A DNA stretch of 64,000 bases. It comes from Streptomyces albus subsp. albus (GTDB lineage: Bacteria; Actinomycetota; Actinomycetes; Streptomycetales; Streptomycetaceae). Made by a program: the position numbers and the translations under genes. Positions 9,990-18,455 of the stretch are shown here, one piece after another. Each line of letters begins with the position of its first letter. The stretch's first letter is position 1. The notes under the pieces are model-generated. The model saw nothing but the letters and a program-made list of their open reading frames with translations, had not been told where the DNA came from and did no database searches. Location of the stretch: NCBI RefSeq assembly GCF_000725885.1, contig NZ_JODR01000001.1, positions 248,001 to 312,000 on the forward strand, in the 5' to 3' direction.

Positions 9990-11422
9990 GGTCGGACCAC
10001 CTGAGTCATCTCGGCATCGGGTGAGGGGGCCGGGGCCGGCGCGGGGCGGCGGGCTGTGTCGCTGATCCGGATGAGAATGCCGATCAACGCCCAGTTGGCG
10101 ATCACGGACGAACCACCGGAGGCGAGGAACGGCATCGTCATACCCGTCAGCGGGATGAGGCCCATCACACCGCCGGCGACGACGAAGACCTGGAGCGCGA
10201 AGGCGCCGGACAGGCCGACGGCCAGCAGCTTGCCGAACGGGTCACGGGCCGCCAGCGCGGTCCGCACGCCGCGCTCGACGATCAGCCCGTACAGCATCAG
10301 GAAGGCCATCATGCCGGTGAGGCCCATTTCCTCGCCGACCGTGGCGAGGATGAAGTCGGAGTTGGCGGCGAATCCGATGAGGTCGGAGTTGCCCTGGCCC
10401 CAGCCGGTGCCGAGCACGCCACCGGAGCCGAACGCCCACAGGGCCTGCATGGCCTGCTCGGAGTAGCCGGGGATGCCCTGCTTGCTCTTGAGGTAGGTGG
10501 CCATCGGGTCGAGCCAGGCCTGGACGCGCTGCTGCACGTGCGGCTCGAAGGAGGCCACGGCGGTGGCGCCGCCGGCCGACAGGAGCAGACCGAAGACGAT
10601 CCAGCTGGTGCGCTCGGTGGCGACGTACAGCATGATCACGAAGAGGCCGAAGAAGAGCAGCGAGGTGCCCAGGTCGGTCTCGAAGACCAGGATCATCAGG
10701 CTGAGGCCCCAGATCACCAGGATCGGGCCCAGGTCGCGTCCGCGCGGCAGGTACAGCCCCATGAAACGGCGGGAGGCCAGCGCGAGGGCGTCCCGTTTGA
10801 CCATCAGATAGCCCGCGAAGAACACCGCGATGATGATCTTCACGAACTCGCCGGGCTGGAGGTTGACGGAGCCCACGCTGATCCAGATCCGGGCACCGTT
10901 GACCGGCTTGAAGAACACCGGCAGGACGAGCAGCACCAGGCCGACGGCCATGGAGATGTAGGTGTAGCGCTGGAGGACGCGGTGGTCCTTGAGCAGCAGC
11001 AGGATCGCCACGAACAGCGCCAGCCCGATGGACGAGTAGAGCAGCTGCTTGGGGGCGTCGGGGGTGAACGCGCCGAAGATGTCCTCGGCGCGCTGGTGCA
11101 GCCGCTCGGACTGGTCCAGCCGCCAGATCAGCACCAGGCCCAGGCCGTTGAGCAGGGTGGCCAGCGGCAGCAGCAGCGGGTCCGCGTACGGGGCGTAGCG
11201 GCGCACCACCAGGTGGCCGACGCCCGCCAGCAGGGCCAGTCCGAAGCCGTAGCCGAGCATGCCCGAGGGCAGCCGGTCGTTCATGGCCAGGCCCACGTTG
11301 GCGTAGGCGAAGATCGGGATCAGCACCGCGAAGACGAGCATCGCCAGCTCGGTGTTGCGGCGGCTCGGCAGTCCGCCGGAGGACACGGTGGTGTTGCTGC
11401 CCGTGGTGGTGAGGTTGCTCAT
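9986..11422 (-). CDS. rodA: SEDS glycosyltransferase, RodA/FtsW family
   Basis: This 478-residue protein has about ten to twelve transmembrane helices and SEDS hallmarks, including RIWISVGSVNLQPGEFVKI and GTGWGQGNSDLIGFAANSDF. SEDS proteins polymerise lipid II into glycan strands. ATG at 11422 was chosen: a GTG at 11452 is in frame but lies inside the upstream phosphatase gene. The C-terminus is Pro/Ala-rich. It is coupled to pbpA by a 4-nt overlap, which favours a RodA-PbpA elongation or sporulation pair over the main FtsW. The RodA/FtsW assignment within the family is by context. Confidence 0.92.
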   Translation of the reverse strand: MSNLTTTGSNTTVSSGGLPSRRNTELAMLVFAVLIPIFAYANVGLAMNDRLPSGMLGYGFGLALLAGVGHLVVRRYAPYADPLLLPLATLLNGLGLVLIWRLDQSERLHQRAEDIFGAFTPDAPKQLLYSSIGLALFVAILLLLKDHRVLQRYTYISMAVGLVLLVLPVFFKPVNGARIWISVGSVNLQPGEFVKIIIAVFFAGYLMVKRDALALASRRFMGLYLPRGRDLGPILVIWGLSLMILVFETDLGTSLLFFGLFVIMLYVATERTSWIVFGLLLSAGGATAVASFEPHVQQRVQAWLDPMATYLKSKQGIPGYSEQAMQALWAFGSGGVLGTGWGQGNSDLIGFAANSDFILATVGEEMGLTGMMAFLMLYGLIVERGVRTALAARDPFGKLLAVGLSGAFALQVFVVAGGVMGLIPLTGMTMPFLASGGSSVIANWALIGILIRISDTARRPAPAPAPSPDAEMTQVVRP

Positions 11423-11436
11423 GCCTGTGCCGCCCC

Positions 11437-13095
11437 CTACGGCGCGGTGCACTGCTTGGCCAGCTCCTGCTGCTTCTCCGTGAGCTTGGGGCTCGGGGTC
11501 GGAGTGCTGGAGTCGGCGCCAGTGGTGTCGTTGGTGGAGCCGGAGGTGAAGGCGGTGGGGGTGGCGGTGCCGATGCCGGCCTCACCAGCACCCGTGCCGG
11601 CCGTGCCGGTGCCGACCCCGCCGTCGGTGGTCGCGTCACCGGGACGGTTCTGCTCGTCCTTGCGCTGCTTCTCGCTGTCCTTGCCGCTCTTGTCCTGCTT
11701 GTCGTTCTTGTTGGGCTTGGGGTGCTTCTTCTCCTCGGCGACGATCTTGCAGACCTCCGCCTGCTCCCCCAGCTCCGCCAGCTTGCTCTTGGCCTCCCCG
11801 CGGCCACTGAGGGCGATCGTCTCCTTCACCTGGTTCCGCTGGAAGACCGGAAGGTACTTGAGTTCGATCTCGGGGTGGTCCTGGTCGACCTTGTGCAGCG
11901 CGACACCGGCCAGCTCCTGGCTGATGCCCCGGTACAGAGCGACGTGGTCACCGTTGGCACCGACGTAGTACTGCGTCTGCGTCCAGCGGTAACCGCCGTA
12001 CATACCGCCGCCCACCACGGCCAGCGCCAGCGCGATCCACAGCGAGCGCTTGATCCAGCGGCCTTTGCCACCGCCGCCCTTGGTGAAGTCCTCGTCGGTG
12101 AACGGGCCGAACGCACCCGTCGGCGCCGACGGGTCCGCGGTGGGCGGTCCGAAACCCTCGGGGGCGCCCTGCCCCTGCTGCGGCACCCCGCCCCGGCCCA
12201 GCTCGGCGGCGCGGGCCGCCGGTGTGCTGCGCAGCGAACCGCCTGTGCCCAGCGGCTGCTGGGTCTCGGCGACCGCCCCGACGATGACGGGGGTGTCGTT
12301 CAGCTGGCCGTGCAGGGTGTCGTCGTCCGACAGCTGCCCCACGTCCAGCACGTCGGCGACGATGCAGGTGATGTTGTCCGGGCCGCCGCCGCGCAGCGCG
12401 AGCTGGATCAGCTCCTGCACCGTCTCCTGCGGGCCGTGGTAGCCGGCCAGCGTCTCCTCGATCGTCTGGTGCGAGACGACCGCGGACAGGCCGTCCGAGC
12501 ACAGCAGATAGCGGTCGCCGGCCCGCACCTCGCGGATCGACAGATCCGGCTCGACGTGGTCGCCGCTGCCCAGCGCGCGCATCAGCAAGGAGCGCTGCGG
12601 GTGGGTGGTGGCCTCTTCCTCGGTGATCCGGCCCTCGTCCACCAGCCGCTGCACCCAGGTGTGGTCCTGGGTGATCTGGGTGAGCTGCCCCTCGCGCAGC
12701 AGATAGGCCCGCGAGTCGCCGACGTGCACCAGGCCGAGCCGCTGGCCCGTCCACAGCAGCGCCGTCAGCGTGGTGCCCATGCCCTCCAGCTGCGGGTCCT
12801 CCTCGACCATCATGCGCAGCTGCTCGTTGGCGCGCTGCACCGTGGTGCCGAGGGAGGTGAGGATGTCCGAACCGGGGATGTCCTCGTCGAGCTGGACCAT
12901 CGCGGAGATCACCTCGGAGGAGGCGACCTCGCCGGCGGCCTGGCCGCCCATGCCGTCGGCGACCGCGAGCAGCCGGGGGCCGGCGTAGCCGGAGTCCTCG
13001 TTGTGCTCGCGGATCATGCCGTCGTGTGATCCGGCGGCAAAGCGCAGTGACAGGCTCATGCGCACCTCGCCCGTCGGCTCCGGGTACATCCGCAC
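11437..13095 (-). CDS. pstP: PP2C-family protein serine/threonine phosphatase
   Basis: The protein has 552 residues. The PP2C domain (about 15-245) has SHDGMIREHNED, ADGMGGQAAGEVAS, GDSRAYLL, LLCSDGLSAVV and GGGPDNITCIV, which hold the metal-binding aspartates. A Pro/Gly linker, one membrane helix (about 338-358) and an extracellular tail rich in Lys, Asp, Thr and Gly follow. It probably dephosphorylates PknB and its substrates. The GTG at 13095 has GGAGG 9 nt upstream; ATG at 13089 or 13059 are alternatives. It is 14 nt before rodA in the same operon. Confidence 0.92.
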   Translation of the reverse strand: MRMYPEPTGEVRMSLSLRFAAGSHDGMIREHNEDSGYAGPRLLAVADGMGGQAAGEVASSEVISAMVQLDEDIPGSDILTSLGTTVQRANEQLRMMVEEDPQLEGMGTTLTALLWTGQRLGLVHVGDSRAYLLREGQLTQITQDHTWVQRLVDEGRITEEEATTHPQRSLLMRALGSGDHVEPDLSIREVRAGDRYLLCSDGLSAVVSHQTIEETLAGYHGPQETVQELIQLALRGGGPDNITCIVADVLDVGQLSDDDTLHGQLNDTPVIVGAVAETQQPLGTGGSLRSTPAARAAELGRGGVPQQGQGAPEGFGPPTADPSAPTGAFGPFTDEDFTKGGGGKGRWIKRSLWIALALAVVGGGMYGGYRWTQTQYYVGANGDHVALYRGISQELAGVALHKVDQDHPEIELKYLPVFQRNQVKETIALSGRGEAKSKLAELGEQAEVCKIVAEEKKHPKPNKNDKQDKSGKDSEKQRKDEQNRPGDATTDGGVGTGTAGTGAGEAGIGTATPTAFTSGSTNDTTGADSSTPTPSPKLTEKQQELAKQCTAP

Positions 13096-13125
13096 GGTGC
13101 CCACCCTCCGGTCGTCATGTCGGTA

Positions 13126-13638
13126 CTACTTCCGCAGCTCGATGACCGTCTTGCCGATGCGGATCGGCGCTTCGAGCGGGATCGGCGTCGGTGTGGTGAG
13201 CCGGGTCCGGTCGAGGTACGTGCCGTTGGTCGACCCGAGATCCTCGACGATCCACCTGCCGTCACGGTCCGGGTAGATCCTGGCATGCCGGGACGAGGCG
13301 TAGTCGTCGTCCAGCACGATCGTGGAGTCGTGCGCACGGCCCAGGGTGATGGTCTGGCCCTGGAGGGCCACGGTGGTGCCGGTGAGCGAACCCTCGGACA
13401 CCACCAGCTTGGTGGGGGTGTTCCGGCCGCCGCCACGGGCCCGCCGGCCGCCGCCCTGCTGGGCACGCTGGGGCTGGGACCGCTGCTGGGGGCGCTGAGC
13501 GTCCGCGCGCCGTCCGGTGCGCTGCGTCACCCTGGTGCCGAACAGGTCACTCCTGATGACCTGGATGGACACGATGACGAACAGCCACAGTACGGCGAGA
13601 AACCCCAACCGCATGACCGTGAGGGTCAGCTCTGACAT
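13126..13638 (-). CDS. fhaB: FHA-domain membrane protein FhaB
   Basis: The protein has 170 residues: an N-terminal membrane helix (about 5-27), an Arg/Gln-rich linker (about 40-70) and an FHA domain (about 75-168). The domain has GRAHDSTIVLDD, SSRHARIY and DLGSTNGTYLD, the phosphothreonine-binding loop residues. FHA proteins read out PknB phosphorylation. ATG at 13638 gives a compact protein; the frame runs open much further upstream, but that stretch overlaps fhaA in another frame. It is 10 nt after fhaA. Confidence 0.93.
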   Translation of the reverse strand: MSELTLTVMRLGFLAVLWLFVIVSIQVIRSDLFGTRVTQRTGRRADAQRPQQRSQPQRAQQGGGRRARGGGRNTPTKLVVSEGSLTGTTVALQGQTITLGRAHDSTIVLDDDYASSRHARIYPDRDGRWIVEDLGSTNGTYLDRTRLTTPTPIPLEAPIRIGKTVIELRK

Positions 13639-13648
13639 TGCCCCCGCT

Positions 13649-14473
13649 TCACCCTTCGGCTTGCCGGTAAATGATCGTGGTACTGCCCACGACGATGCGT
13701 GAGCCGTCGCGGAGCGTAGCGCGCGCGGTGTGCTGCCCGTCCACCACGATTCCGTTTGTGGAGCCCAGATCCTGGATGGACGACGGATTGCCCGCGCGGA
13801 TCTCGCAGTGGCGGCGCGAGACCCCGGGGTCGTCGATCCGCACGTCGGCCTCGGTGCTGCGGCCCAGCACGAGCGTCGGCCCGGAGATCTGGTGGCGGTT
13901 GCCGTTGATCTCGACCCAGCGCCGCGTCTCGGTGCCCGGCAGCGCTCCACCGGGGCCCGCGGCGGTGCCCGGTGCGTAGGGGGGTGGCCCGGAGGGCACG
14001 GGCGGGGCGGAAGCGGGGCGTGGAGGGTATCCGTGACCGCCGTACCCGGCGCCGGACTGGCCCGCGCCTCGCTGGGCCTGTGCCTGCGGCTGGGAGGTGC
14101 TGGAGGCGAGAGTGCGGCTGCGCACGCGGTAGAGGCCGGTGTCGAGGTCGTCGGCCTTCTCCAGATGGACCTTGATCGGGCCCATGAAGGTGTAGCGCTG
14201 CTGCTTGGCGTAGTCCCGCACCATGCTGGCGAGTTCGTCACCCAGCTGGCCGGAGTAGGGGCTGAGCCGCTCGTAGTCGGGCGGGCTGAGCTCGACGATG
14301 AAATCGTTGGGGACAACCGTACGCTCACGGTTCCAGATCGTGGCGTTGTTGTCGCATTCGCGCTGGAGGGCGCCCGCGATCTCGACGGGTTGCACTTCGG
14401 ACTTGAACACCTTCGCGAAGGTGCCGTTGACGAGACCTTCGAGTCGCTGCTCGAACCGCTTCAGAACTCCCAC
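13649..14473 (-). CDS. fhaA: FhaA: DUF3662 and FHA domain protein
   Basis: The protein has 274 residues: an N-terminal DUF3662 domain (about 1-120, with FEQRLEGLVNGTFAKVFKSE), a Gly/Pro/Gln linker (about 125-180) and a C-terminal FHA domain with GRSTEADVRIDDPGVSRRH and DLGSTNGIVVDG. In mycobacteria the family binds the phosphorylated MviN pseudokinase domain and restrains peptidoglycan synthesis; that role here is by homology. It is the first gene of the minus-strand block, so the main promoter should lie in 14474-14634. GGAGG lies just upstream of the ATG. Confidence 0.93.
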   Translation of the reverse strand: MGVLKRFEQRLEGLVNGTFAKVFKSEVQPVEIAGALQRECDNNATIWNRERTVVPNDFIVELSPPDYERLSPYSGQLGDELASMVRDYAKQQRYTFMGPIKVHLEKADDLDTGLYRVRSRTLASSTSQPQAQAQRGAGQSGAGYGGHGYPPRPASAPPVPSGPPPYAPGTAAGPGGALPGTETRRWVEINGNRHQISGPTLVLGRSTEADVRIDDPGVSRRHCEIRAGNPSSIQDLGSTNGIVVDGQHTARATLRDGSRIVVGSTTIIYRQAEG

Positions 14474-14951
14474 GACGCACCTCCTTCCCAGATGCTCTCG
14501 GACCTAGCCGATCCAGTCGGCCCAGTGTGTCCGCTCCCAGTGTCCCCCGGGACGCGGGCACAGCGCTCCTGCGGTACTGCTTACTGATCGTATCCACGCA
14601 CGGGGAAATCGACTGGTTCCCCGAGGAGGCTCAAGTGTCGCCCCTCACAGTGGTCGCGCGCGGCCCCCGCCCACAGTTGCCCGTACCGCCCTACAGCGTC
14701 GCATGGATCGCGGGGTTCCTGTACTGAGTCCCGCCGGAGGGCCGGCACACCGGCAGGCGGGAGCGCCGGGGTGGGGCCGGCCGGAGTGCCGCGAGGCTGA
14801 CGCCGGGGGCGGACGGAGGGGGCGGACGGAGGGGCCCGGCGGGGTGCGGGACGGGTGGTCGGAATACGGATGTGAGTCCACCCCGGTGGGCGTGCTAATC
14901 TTCTGGATGTCGGCAGGCGCCCGGACCGGGCAAAAGGCGACAACACCCAAT
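14474..14951. other. Intergenic region between fhaA and tRNA-Leu
   Basis: This 478-bp gap lies between a minus-strand operon and a plus-strand tRNA. It should hold the fhaA promoter, though I cannot pick it out with confidence. A TAATCT at about 14897-14902, with TGTGAG roughly 17 nt upstream, is a weak candidate tRNA promoter. A 30-codon ORF with a strong ribosome-binding site is listed separately. The rest is G-rich DNA without visible genes. Confidence 0.4.
14635..14727 (+). CDS. Possible 30-residue peptide
   Basis: GTG at 14635 is preceded by GAGGAGG with 5 nt spacing, one of the best Shine-Dalgarno matches in the window. The 30 codons end in TGA at 14727 and give a peptide with a hydrophobic C-terminal half (SVAWIAGFLY). 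It lies between the divergent fhaA promoter region and tRNA-Leu. I do not recognise it, and it may be a chance ORF; codon bias is hard to judge at this length. Confidence 0.3.
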   Translation: MSPLTVVARGPRPQLPVPPYSVAWIAGFLY

Positions 14952-15035
14952 GCGCGGGTGGCGGAATAGGCAGACGCGCTGGATTCAGGTTCCAGTGTCC
15001 GAAAGGACGTGGGGGTTCAACTCCCCCCTCGCGCA
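14952..15035 (+). tRNA. tRNA-Leu (anticodon CAG)
   Basis: The acceptor stem GCGCGGG (14952-14958) pairs with CTCGCGC (15028-15034), followed by discriminator A. The D arm GCG...CGC, the anticodon stem CTGGA/TCCAG with loop TTCAGGT (anticodon CAG), a long variable arm (type II tRNA) and the T arm GGGGG-TTCAACT-CCCCC are all present. CCA is not encoded. It reads CUG, a common Leu codon in high-GC genomes, and is not the rare-codon bldA tRNA. Confidence 0.96.
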
Positions 15036-15044
15036 CACAGAGGC

Positions 15045-15075
15045 GAAGGCCCCACCGGATCCCGGTGGGGCCTTC
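15045..15075 (+). terminator. Terminator hairpin after tRNA-Leu
   Basis: Perfect 14-bp stem, GAAGGCCCCACCGG (15045-15058) and CCGGTGGGGCCTTC (15062-15075), with a 3-nt loop, 9 nt after the tRNA. Confidence 0.85.
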
Positions 15076-15631
15076 GGCGTATCGATGTGCTCCCTCTCAC
15101 AAGGGGGCCGGCGGCGCACGCGGCCACCCCGCTCCTGTCCGTCCGGCCCACGCGGTTTCCCCTTTTCCTGCTTCTCCCGTACGCGGTGTGTTTCCCGTAC
15201 TACGGGGTTCTTCCGTGCGGGGTCCTTCTGCGTGGACGGCGGGTTCTCCCGTGCGGGGTCCTGATCCTGTGTGGATGAGGGGTCCCTGTGGGTGGAGCGG
15301 GTCGCCTCGCCTTTCGTACGGGGCGTGGTGCACTCCTCACTCAGGGCGGTGCTGCCGTTTCCGGGCGTCCCGGCGGTGCTTCCGGACGGGTTTTCCGGGC
15401 TGGTTTTCCGGGCGGTGCTTCCAAGGGGGGAAGCGGGCGGACATACGGCAGCGGAGCGTGCGCGTTCCGCTCGTGGCGGGCGCACGCTCCGCGAGGAGGC
15501 GTGAGGCCGGTCTGTTCCGGTCTGGCTGTTTGCCGTCTGCCGTTTGCCCTCTGCTGTCGGCCTTCCGTGCCGTGCAGGGGGGATCGGGGCCGGCCGGACC
15601 CGGCGGGTGTCGGGGGCCGGCCGTCCGGTCG
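15076..15631. other. Gene-free region with degenerate repeats and one hairpin
   Basis: There is no convincing gene. The left half has degenerate repeats of the type CCGTGCGGGGTCCT (about 15180-15270). A perfect 13-bp inverted repeat, GCGGAGCGTGCGC at 15451-15463 and GCGCACGCTCCGC at 15480-15492, could terminate transcription from the azoreductase gene, which runs leftward toward it. Confidence 0.5.
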
Positions 15632-16288
15632 TCAGGCGGAGAAGCGGGCGGCGAGGGCCTTGCCGCGCGTCTCGGCCGCCTCGTGGGCCTTGGCGCGGGA
15701 CGTCTTGGCCAGGTCGACCAGGCCGGCCATGGCCGGGTTCGACTCGGCCAGCGTCAGCTCCGGCACGATGAACTCGACGTCCAGGCCGAAGCCCTCCTTG
15801 CCGAGCACCTTCTCCAGGTACGTCAGCACGAACTCGAAGCTCTCCCGCGGGGTGCCCGGGCCGTAGCCGCCACCGCGGCTGGCGACCACCGTGGCGGGCT
15901 TGCCGGCGACGGTCGTGGTCGGCGCGGCGGTGGTGCGGCCCATCACGATCACGTGGTCGAGCCACGCCTTGAGGGTCGAGGGGATCGTGTAGTTGTACAT
16001 CGGCGCGCCGATCAGCACGGCGTCCGCACGCTCGAACTCGCTCGTCAGCTCCTCGCGGAGCCGGAAGGCGGCGGCCTGCTCCGGGGTGTGCTCCGACGGG
16101 TCGACGAAGCCGGCCGCGGCGGCCGGGCCTTCCAGGTGCGGGATCGGGTCGCTGCCCAGGTCCCGGTAGACGACCGTGCCGTCGGGGTGCTCGGCCTCCC
16201 AGGCCTTGCGGAAGGAGGCGGCGACGTCACGGGAAACGGACGCCTCCCGCGGGTAAACGGACGAGTCGATGTGCAGGAGGGTGGCCAT
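15632..16288 (-). CDS. azoR: FMN-dependent NADH:azoreductase (AzoR family)
   Basis: This 218-residue flavodoxin-fold quinone/azo reductase has an N-terminal LLHIDSSVYP phosphate-binding loop, GAPMYNYTIPSTLKAWLDHV (FMN contact) and SRGGGYG. The family reduces quinones and azo compounds with two electrons and protects against thiol-reactive quinones. ATG at 16288 has GGAG upstream; the open frame further upstream crosses the promoter of the divergent regulator. It is divergent from an HxlR-type regulator across 109 bp, the arrangement of a quinone or redox-responsive regulator and its target. Confidence 0.9.
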   Translation of the reverse strand: MATLLHIDSSVYPREASVSRDVAASFRKAWEAEHPDGTVVYRDLGSDPIPHLEGPAAAAGFVDPSEHTPEQAAAFRLREELTSEFERADAVLIGAPMYNYTIPSTLKAWLDHVIVMGRTTAAPTTTVAGKPATVVASRGGGYGPGTPRESFEFVLTYLEKVLGKEGFGLDVEFIVPELTLAESNPAMAGLVDLAKTSRAKAHEAAETRGKALAARFSA

Positions 16289-16397
16289 GGTGGTGCTCCA
16301 AGTGTTTCGTAAGCTGAGTTGCTTTCCGATGTAACTATGTATAACACAGGTACTTACTTTTCTGCACCACCTTGTGTCGGCGCAGTACCATGGGGGC
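16289..16397. promoter_or_regulatory. Divergent azoR/hxlR promoter region
   Basis: The 109-bp gap has an AT-rich core unlike the surrounding DNA, around 16333-16365. It includes GTAAC at its left edge and GTACTTAC at its right edge flanking TATGTATAACAC. This looks like an imperfect inverted repeat overlapping back-to-back promoters, as expected for an HxlR/YodB-type operator. The exact boundaries are not certain. Confidence 0.45.
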
Positions 16398-16802
16398 ATG
16401 TCAGAGCGTCGAAAGCTCGATCTCCCGCCGCCGCCCGCTCCGCCGGCGGCGACAGCAGCCTGTACCGAGCCCGAGAGCGCCATCACCCGCGTCTTCCAGC
16501 TGCTGGGCAAGCGCTGGACGGGCCTGATCCTGGCCGCCCTGATGAGCGGCCCCGGACACTTCGCCGAGCTGCGCCGCGCGGTGCCCGGCATCAGTGAGCG
16601 GATGCTCTCCGACCGACTGACCGAGCTCGCGGCACTCGGGCTCGTCTCCCGGTCCGTGGAGGAGGGCCCGCCGCTGCGGGTCAGCTACAGCCTCACCGAC
16701 TCCGGGCACGCCCTGCGGCCCGCCATGGTGGAGCTGACCCGCTGGGCCGACGGTCACCTGCCCCACTCCTCCACCGGCTGCCCGGAGGCCTTCCGGGAGT
16801 GA
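16398..16802 (+). CDS. HxlR-family winged-helix transcriptional regulator
   Basis: This 134-residue protein has an HxlR core: ITRVFQLLGKRWTGLILAAL, FAELRRAVPGISERMLSDRL and the wing LVSRSVEEGPPLRVSYSLTDSG. It has two cysteines, Cys22 before the first helix and Cys128 near the C-terminus. Some relatives (YodB, QorR, HypR types) sense quinones, diamide or hypochlorite through cysteine oxidation, and an N-terminal Cys is the usual sensor. It probably represses the divergent azoR. ATG at 16398 was chosen at the SERRK start; GGGGGC precedes it. Confidence 0.88.
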   Translation: MSERRKLDLPPPPAPPAATAACTEPESAITRVFQLLGKRWTGLILAALMSGPGHFAELRRAVPGISERMLSDRLTELAALGLVSRSVEEGPPLRVSYSLTDSGHALRPAMVELTRWADGHLPHSSTGCPEAFRE

Positions 16803-16908
16803 GCGTCGCCGCCCGTGAGCGCCGTAGCTCCTGAGCGCCGCCGCCCGTGGGCGGGCCGCACCGGCGGGCGGGGCGCGCGGGGCCGGCGGCGGTCGTAGGG
16901 TGGTGCCG

Positions 16909-17949
16909 ATGAACGCCAACTCCCCCGCCCAGGCGAGCGAAGAACCCGGTACCGAACGGCTGGAGCGGGCCGTACGCGCCGCGGAGACCGCGCTGATCGA
17001 GTACGAGATCGCGGTCGAGACCTTCCGGGTGGAAGTGGAGAACTTCTCCCGGCTGCACCACCAGCGGCTCGGCCCCGTCTACGCCCGCCTCGACGAGCTG
17101 GACGCGTGCATCGCCGAAGCCGTCGCCGCGCGCACCGGTGCGCCCGAGGACATCCGCAAGGCCGACGAGGCACGCGGCGCCGTGCTGCCGATGCCGAAGG
17201 TGGAGGAGCTGTTCTTCGGCTGGATCGACTCCACCGGGATGCTTCCCGAGGCGCAGGCCATGCTCAACGAGCAGCCCGTCAGCCCGCCCAGCCGGGTACG
17301 GCCCAGCGAACAGGCCCGCCAGACCTATCGCGAGCTCGTCCGCAAGGCGCACCCCGACCTCGTCCAGGACGAGACGGAACGCAAGCGCCGCGAGGACTTC
17401 CTCGTCAGGGTGAACAAGGCGTACGCGGACGGTGACGAGGCCACTCTCGCCTCGCTGGCCGAGGAATGGGCCGCCGGGCCGCTGCCGGAACCGGTGGCCG
17501 CGCTGCTGCGCAGCGAGGAGTTGTACGCACGCCTCGAATGGCTCGCCCAGCGCAAGGAGATGCTCGCGGAAATGGCCGCGGAGCTGGAGAACAGCGCGAT
17601 CGGCACGATGCTCAAGATGGCGCCGGACGATCCCGACGCGCTGCTGGACGAGATCGCCGAGCAACTCCTCGCCCAGGTCGAGGAACGCGAACGCGAACTG
17701 GCCCGGCTCACCGGCGGCGGAGGACAGGGCGCACAGCAGGGTGCCCCTCAGCAGTTCGAGGGACAGGCCGGGTACGACGGCCGGACTGCGTACGGCGAGC
17801 AGTCGGCGTACGGCGAGCAGCCGGCGTACGGGGAGCAGACCCAGAACGGCGGCCGGACCCAGCAGGGCGGCCGGTCCGGGTACGGCGATCAGTCACCGTA
17901 CGGCGGCTCGCCCGGCTACGACGATCCGTCCCAGCACGGCGGGCAGTGA
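16909..17949 (+). CDS. J-domain-like cytoplasmic protein with Tyr/Gly/Gln-rich tail
   Basis: The protein has 346 residues. An N-terminal helical region (about 10-60) is rich in charged heptad-like residues. A stretch around 125-170 (YRELVRKAHPDLVQDETE) has the HPD motif and flanking helices of a J domain. The C-terminal 75 residues are low complexity with AYGEQS/AYGEQP-type repeats, probably disordered. J domains stimulate DnaK ATPase, but whether this one does is unproved, as the domain is short and internal. ATG at 16909 was preferred over GTG at 16900. I cannot name the family precisely. Confidence 0.72.
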   Translation: MNANSPAQASEEPGTERLERAVRAAETALIEYEIAVETFRVEVENFSRLHHQRLGPVYARLDELDACIAEAVAARTGAPEDIRKADEARGAVLPMPKVEELFFGWIDSTGMLPEAQAMLNEQPVSPPSRVRPSEQARQTYRELVRKAHPDLVQDETERKRREDFLVRVNKAYADGDEATLASLAEEWAAGPLPEPVAALLRSEELYARLEWLAQRKEMLAEMAAELENSAIGTMLKMAPDDPDALLDEIAEQLLAQVEERERELARLTGGGGQGAQQGAPQQFEGQAGYDGRTAYGEQSAYGEQPAYGEQTQNGGRTQQGGRSGYGDQSPYGGSPGYDDPSQHGGQ

Positions 17950-18079
17950 CCGACGGCTCTGCGGGTGCCGTACCGCCGTACCGCCCCGGCCGGAACGGCG
18001 GGCAGCCGGGGCCCGGGCAGCAACGGCTGGCAGCCGGGGCCCGGACAGCAGGAAAAGCGACAACACAGGAGACCCCAAG

Positions 18080-18427
18080 ATGAACGCCTTCCCCGGACAG
18101 GTGCCGCAGATCGACGCCGCCTCCGTACCGTCCGACGCCCTTCTGCTCGACGTCCGCGAGGACGACGAATGGGCAGCCGGACACGCGGAAGGTGCGCTGC
18201 ACATCCCCATGAGCGACTTCGTCGGCCGGCAGGGCGAACTGACCGAACGGCTCGGTGAGGGCGAACGCGTCTACGTCGTCTGCCGTGTCGGCGGGCGCTC
18301 CGCCCAGGTCGCCGCGTACCTCGCCCAGCAGGGCATCGACGCCGTCAACGTGGACGGCGGCATGCTCGCCTGGGAGAGCGCGGGCCGCCCGCTGGTGGGG
18401 GACGCCGACTCGGCCTTCGTCCGCTGA
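18080..18427 (+). CDS. Single-domain rhodanese-like sulfurtransferase
   Basis: This 115-residue protein is a single rhodanese fold: LLLDVREDDEWAAGHAEGALHIP and the active-site loop CRVGGRS with the catalytic Cys, then YLAQQGIDAVNVDGGMLAW. Such proteins move sulfane sulfur between thiols; the physiological donor is unknown. GGAG lies upstream of the ATG. It lies 130 nt after the J-domain-like gene and may share its transcript. Confidence 0.9.
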   Translation: MNAFPGQVPQIDAASVPSDALLLDVREDDEWAAGHAEGALHIPMSDFVGRQGELTERLGEGERVYVVCRVGGRSAQVAAYLAQQGIDAVNVDGGMLAWESAGRPLVGDADSAFVR

Positions 18428-18455
18428 CCGTCCCTCCGCGCCCCGGCGGGGGGCG

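Noticed and set aside
13126..14328. A 400-codon frame that appears to fuse fhaB with upstream sequence
   Set aside because: The upstream part overlaps fhaA in another frame. The ATG at 13638 gives a normal FhaB.
14952..15035. bldA (tRNA-Leu for UUA)
   Set aside because: The anticodon loop reads CAG, not TAA.
15076..15631. Degraded integrated element next to tRNA-Leu
   Set aside because: tRNA genes are frequent integration sites, but I see no integrase remnant and no repeat of the tRNA 3' end within the window.
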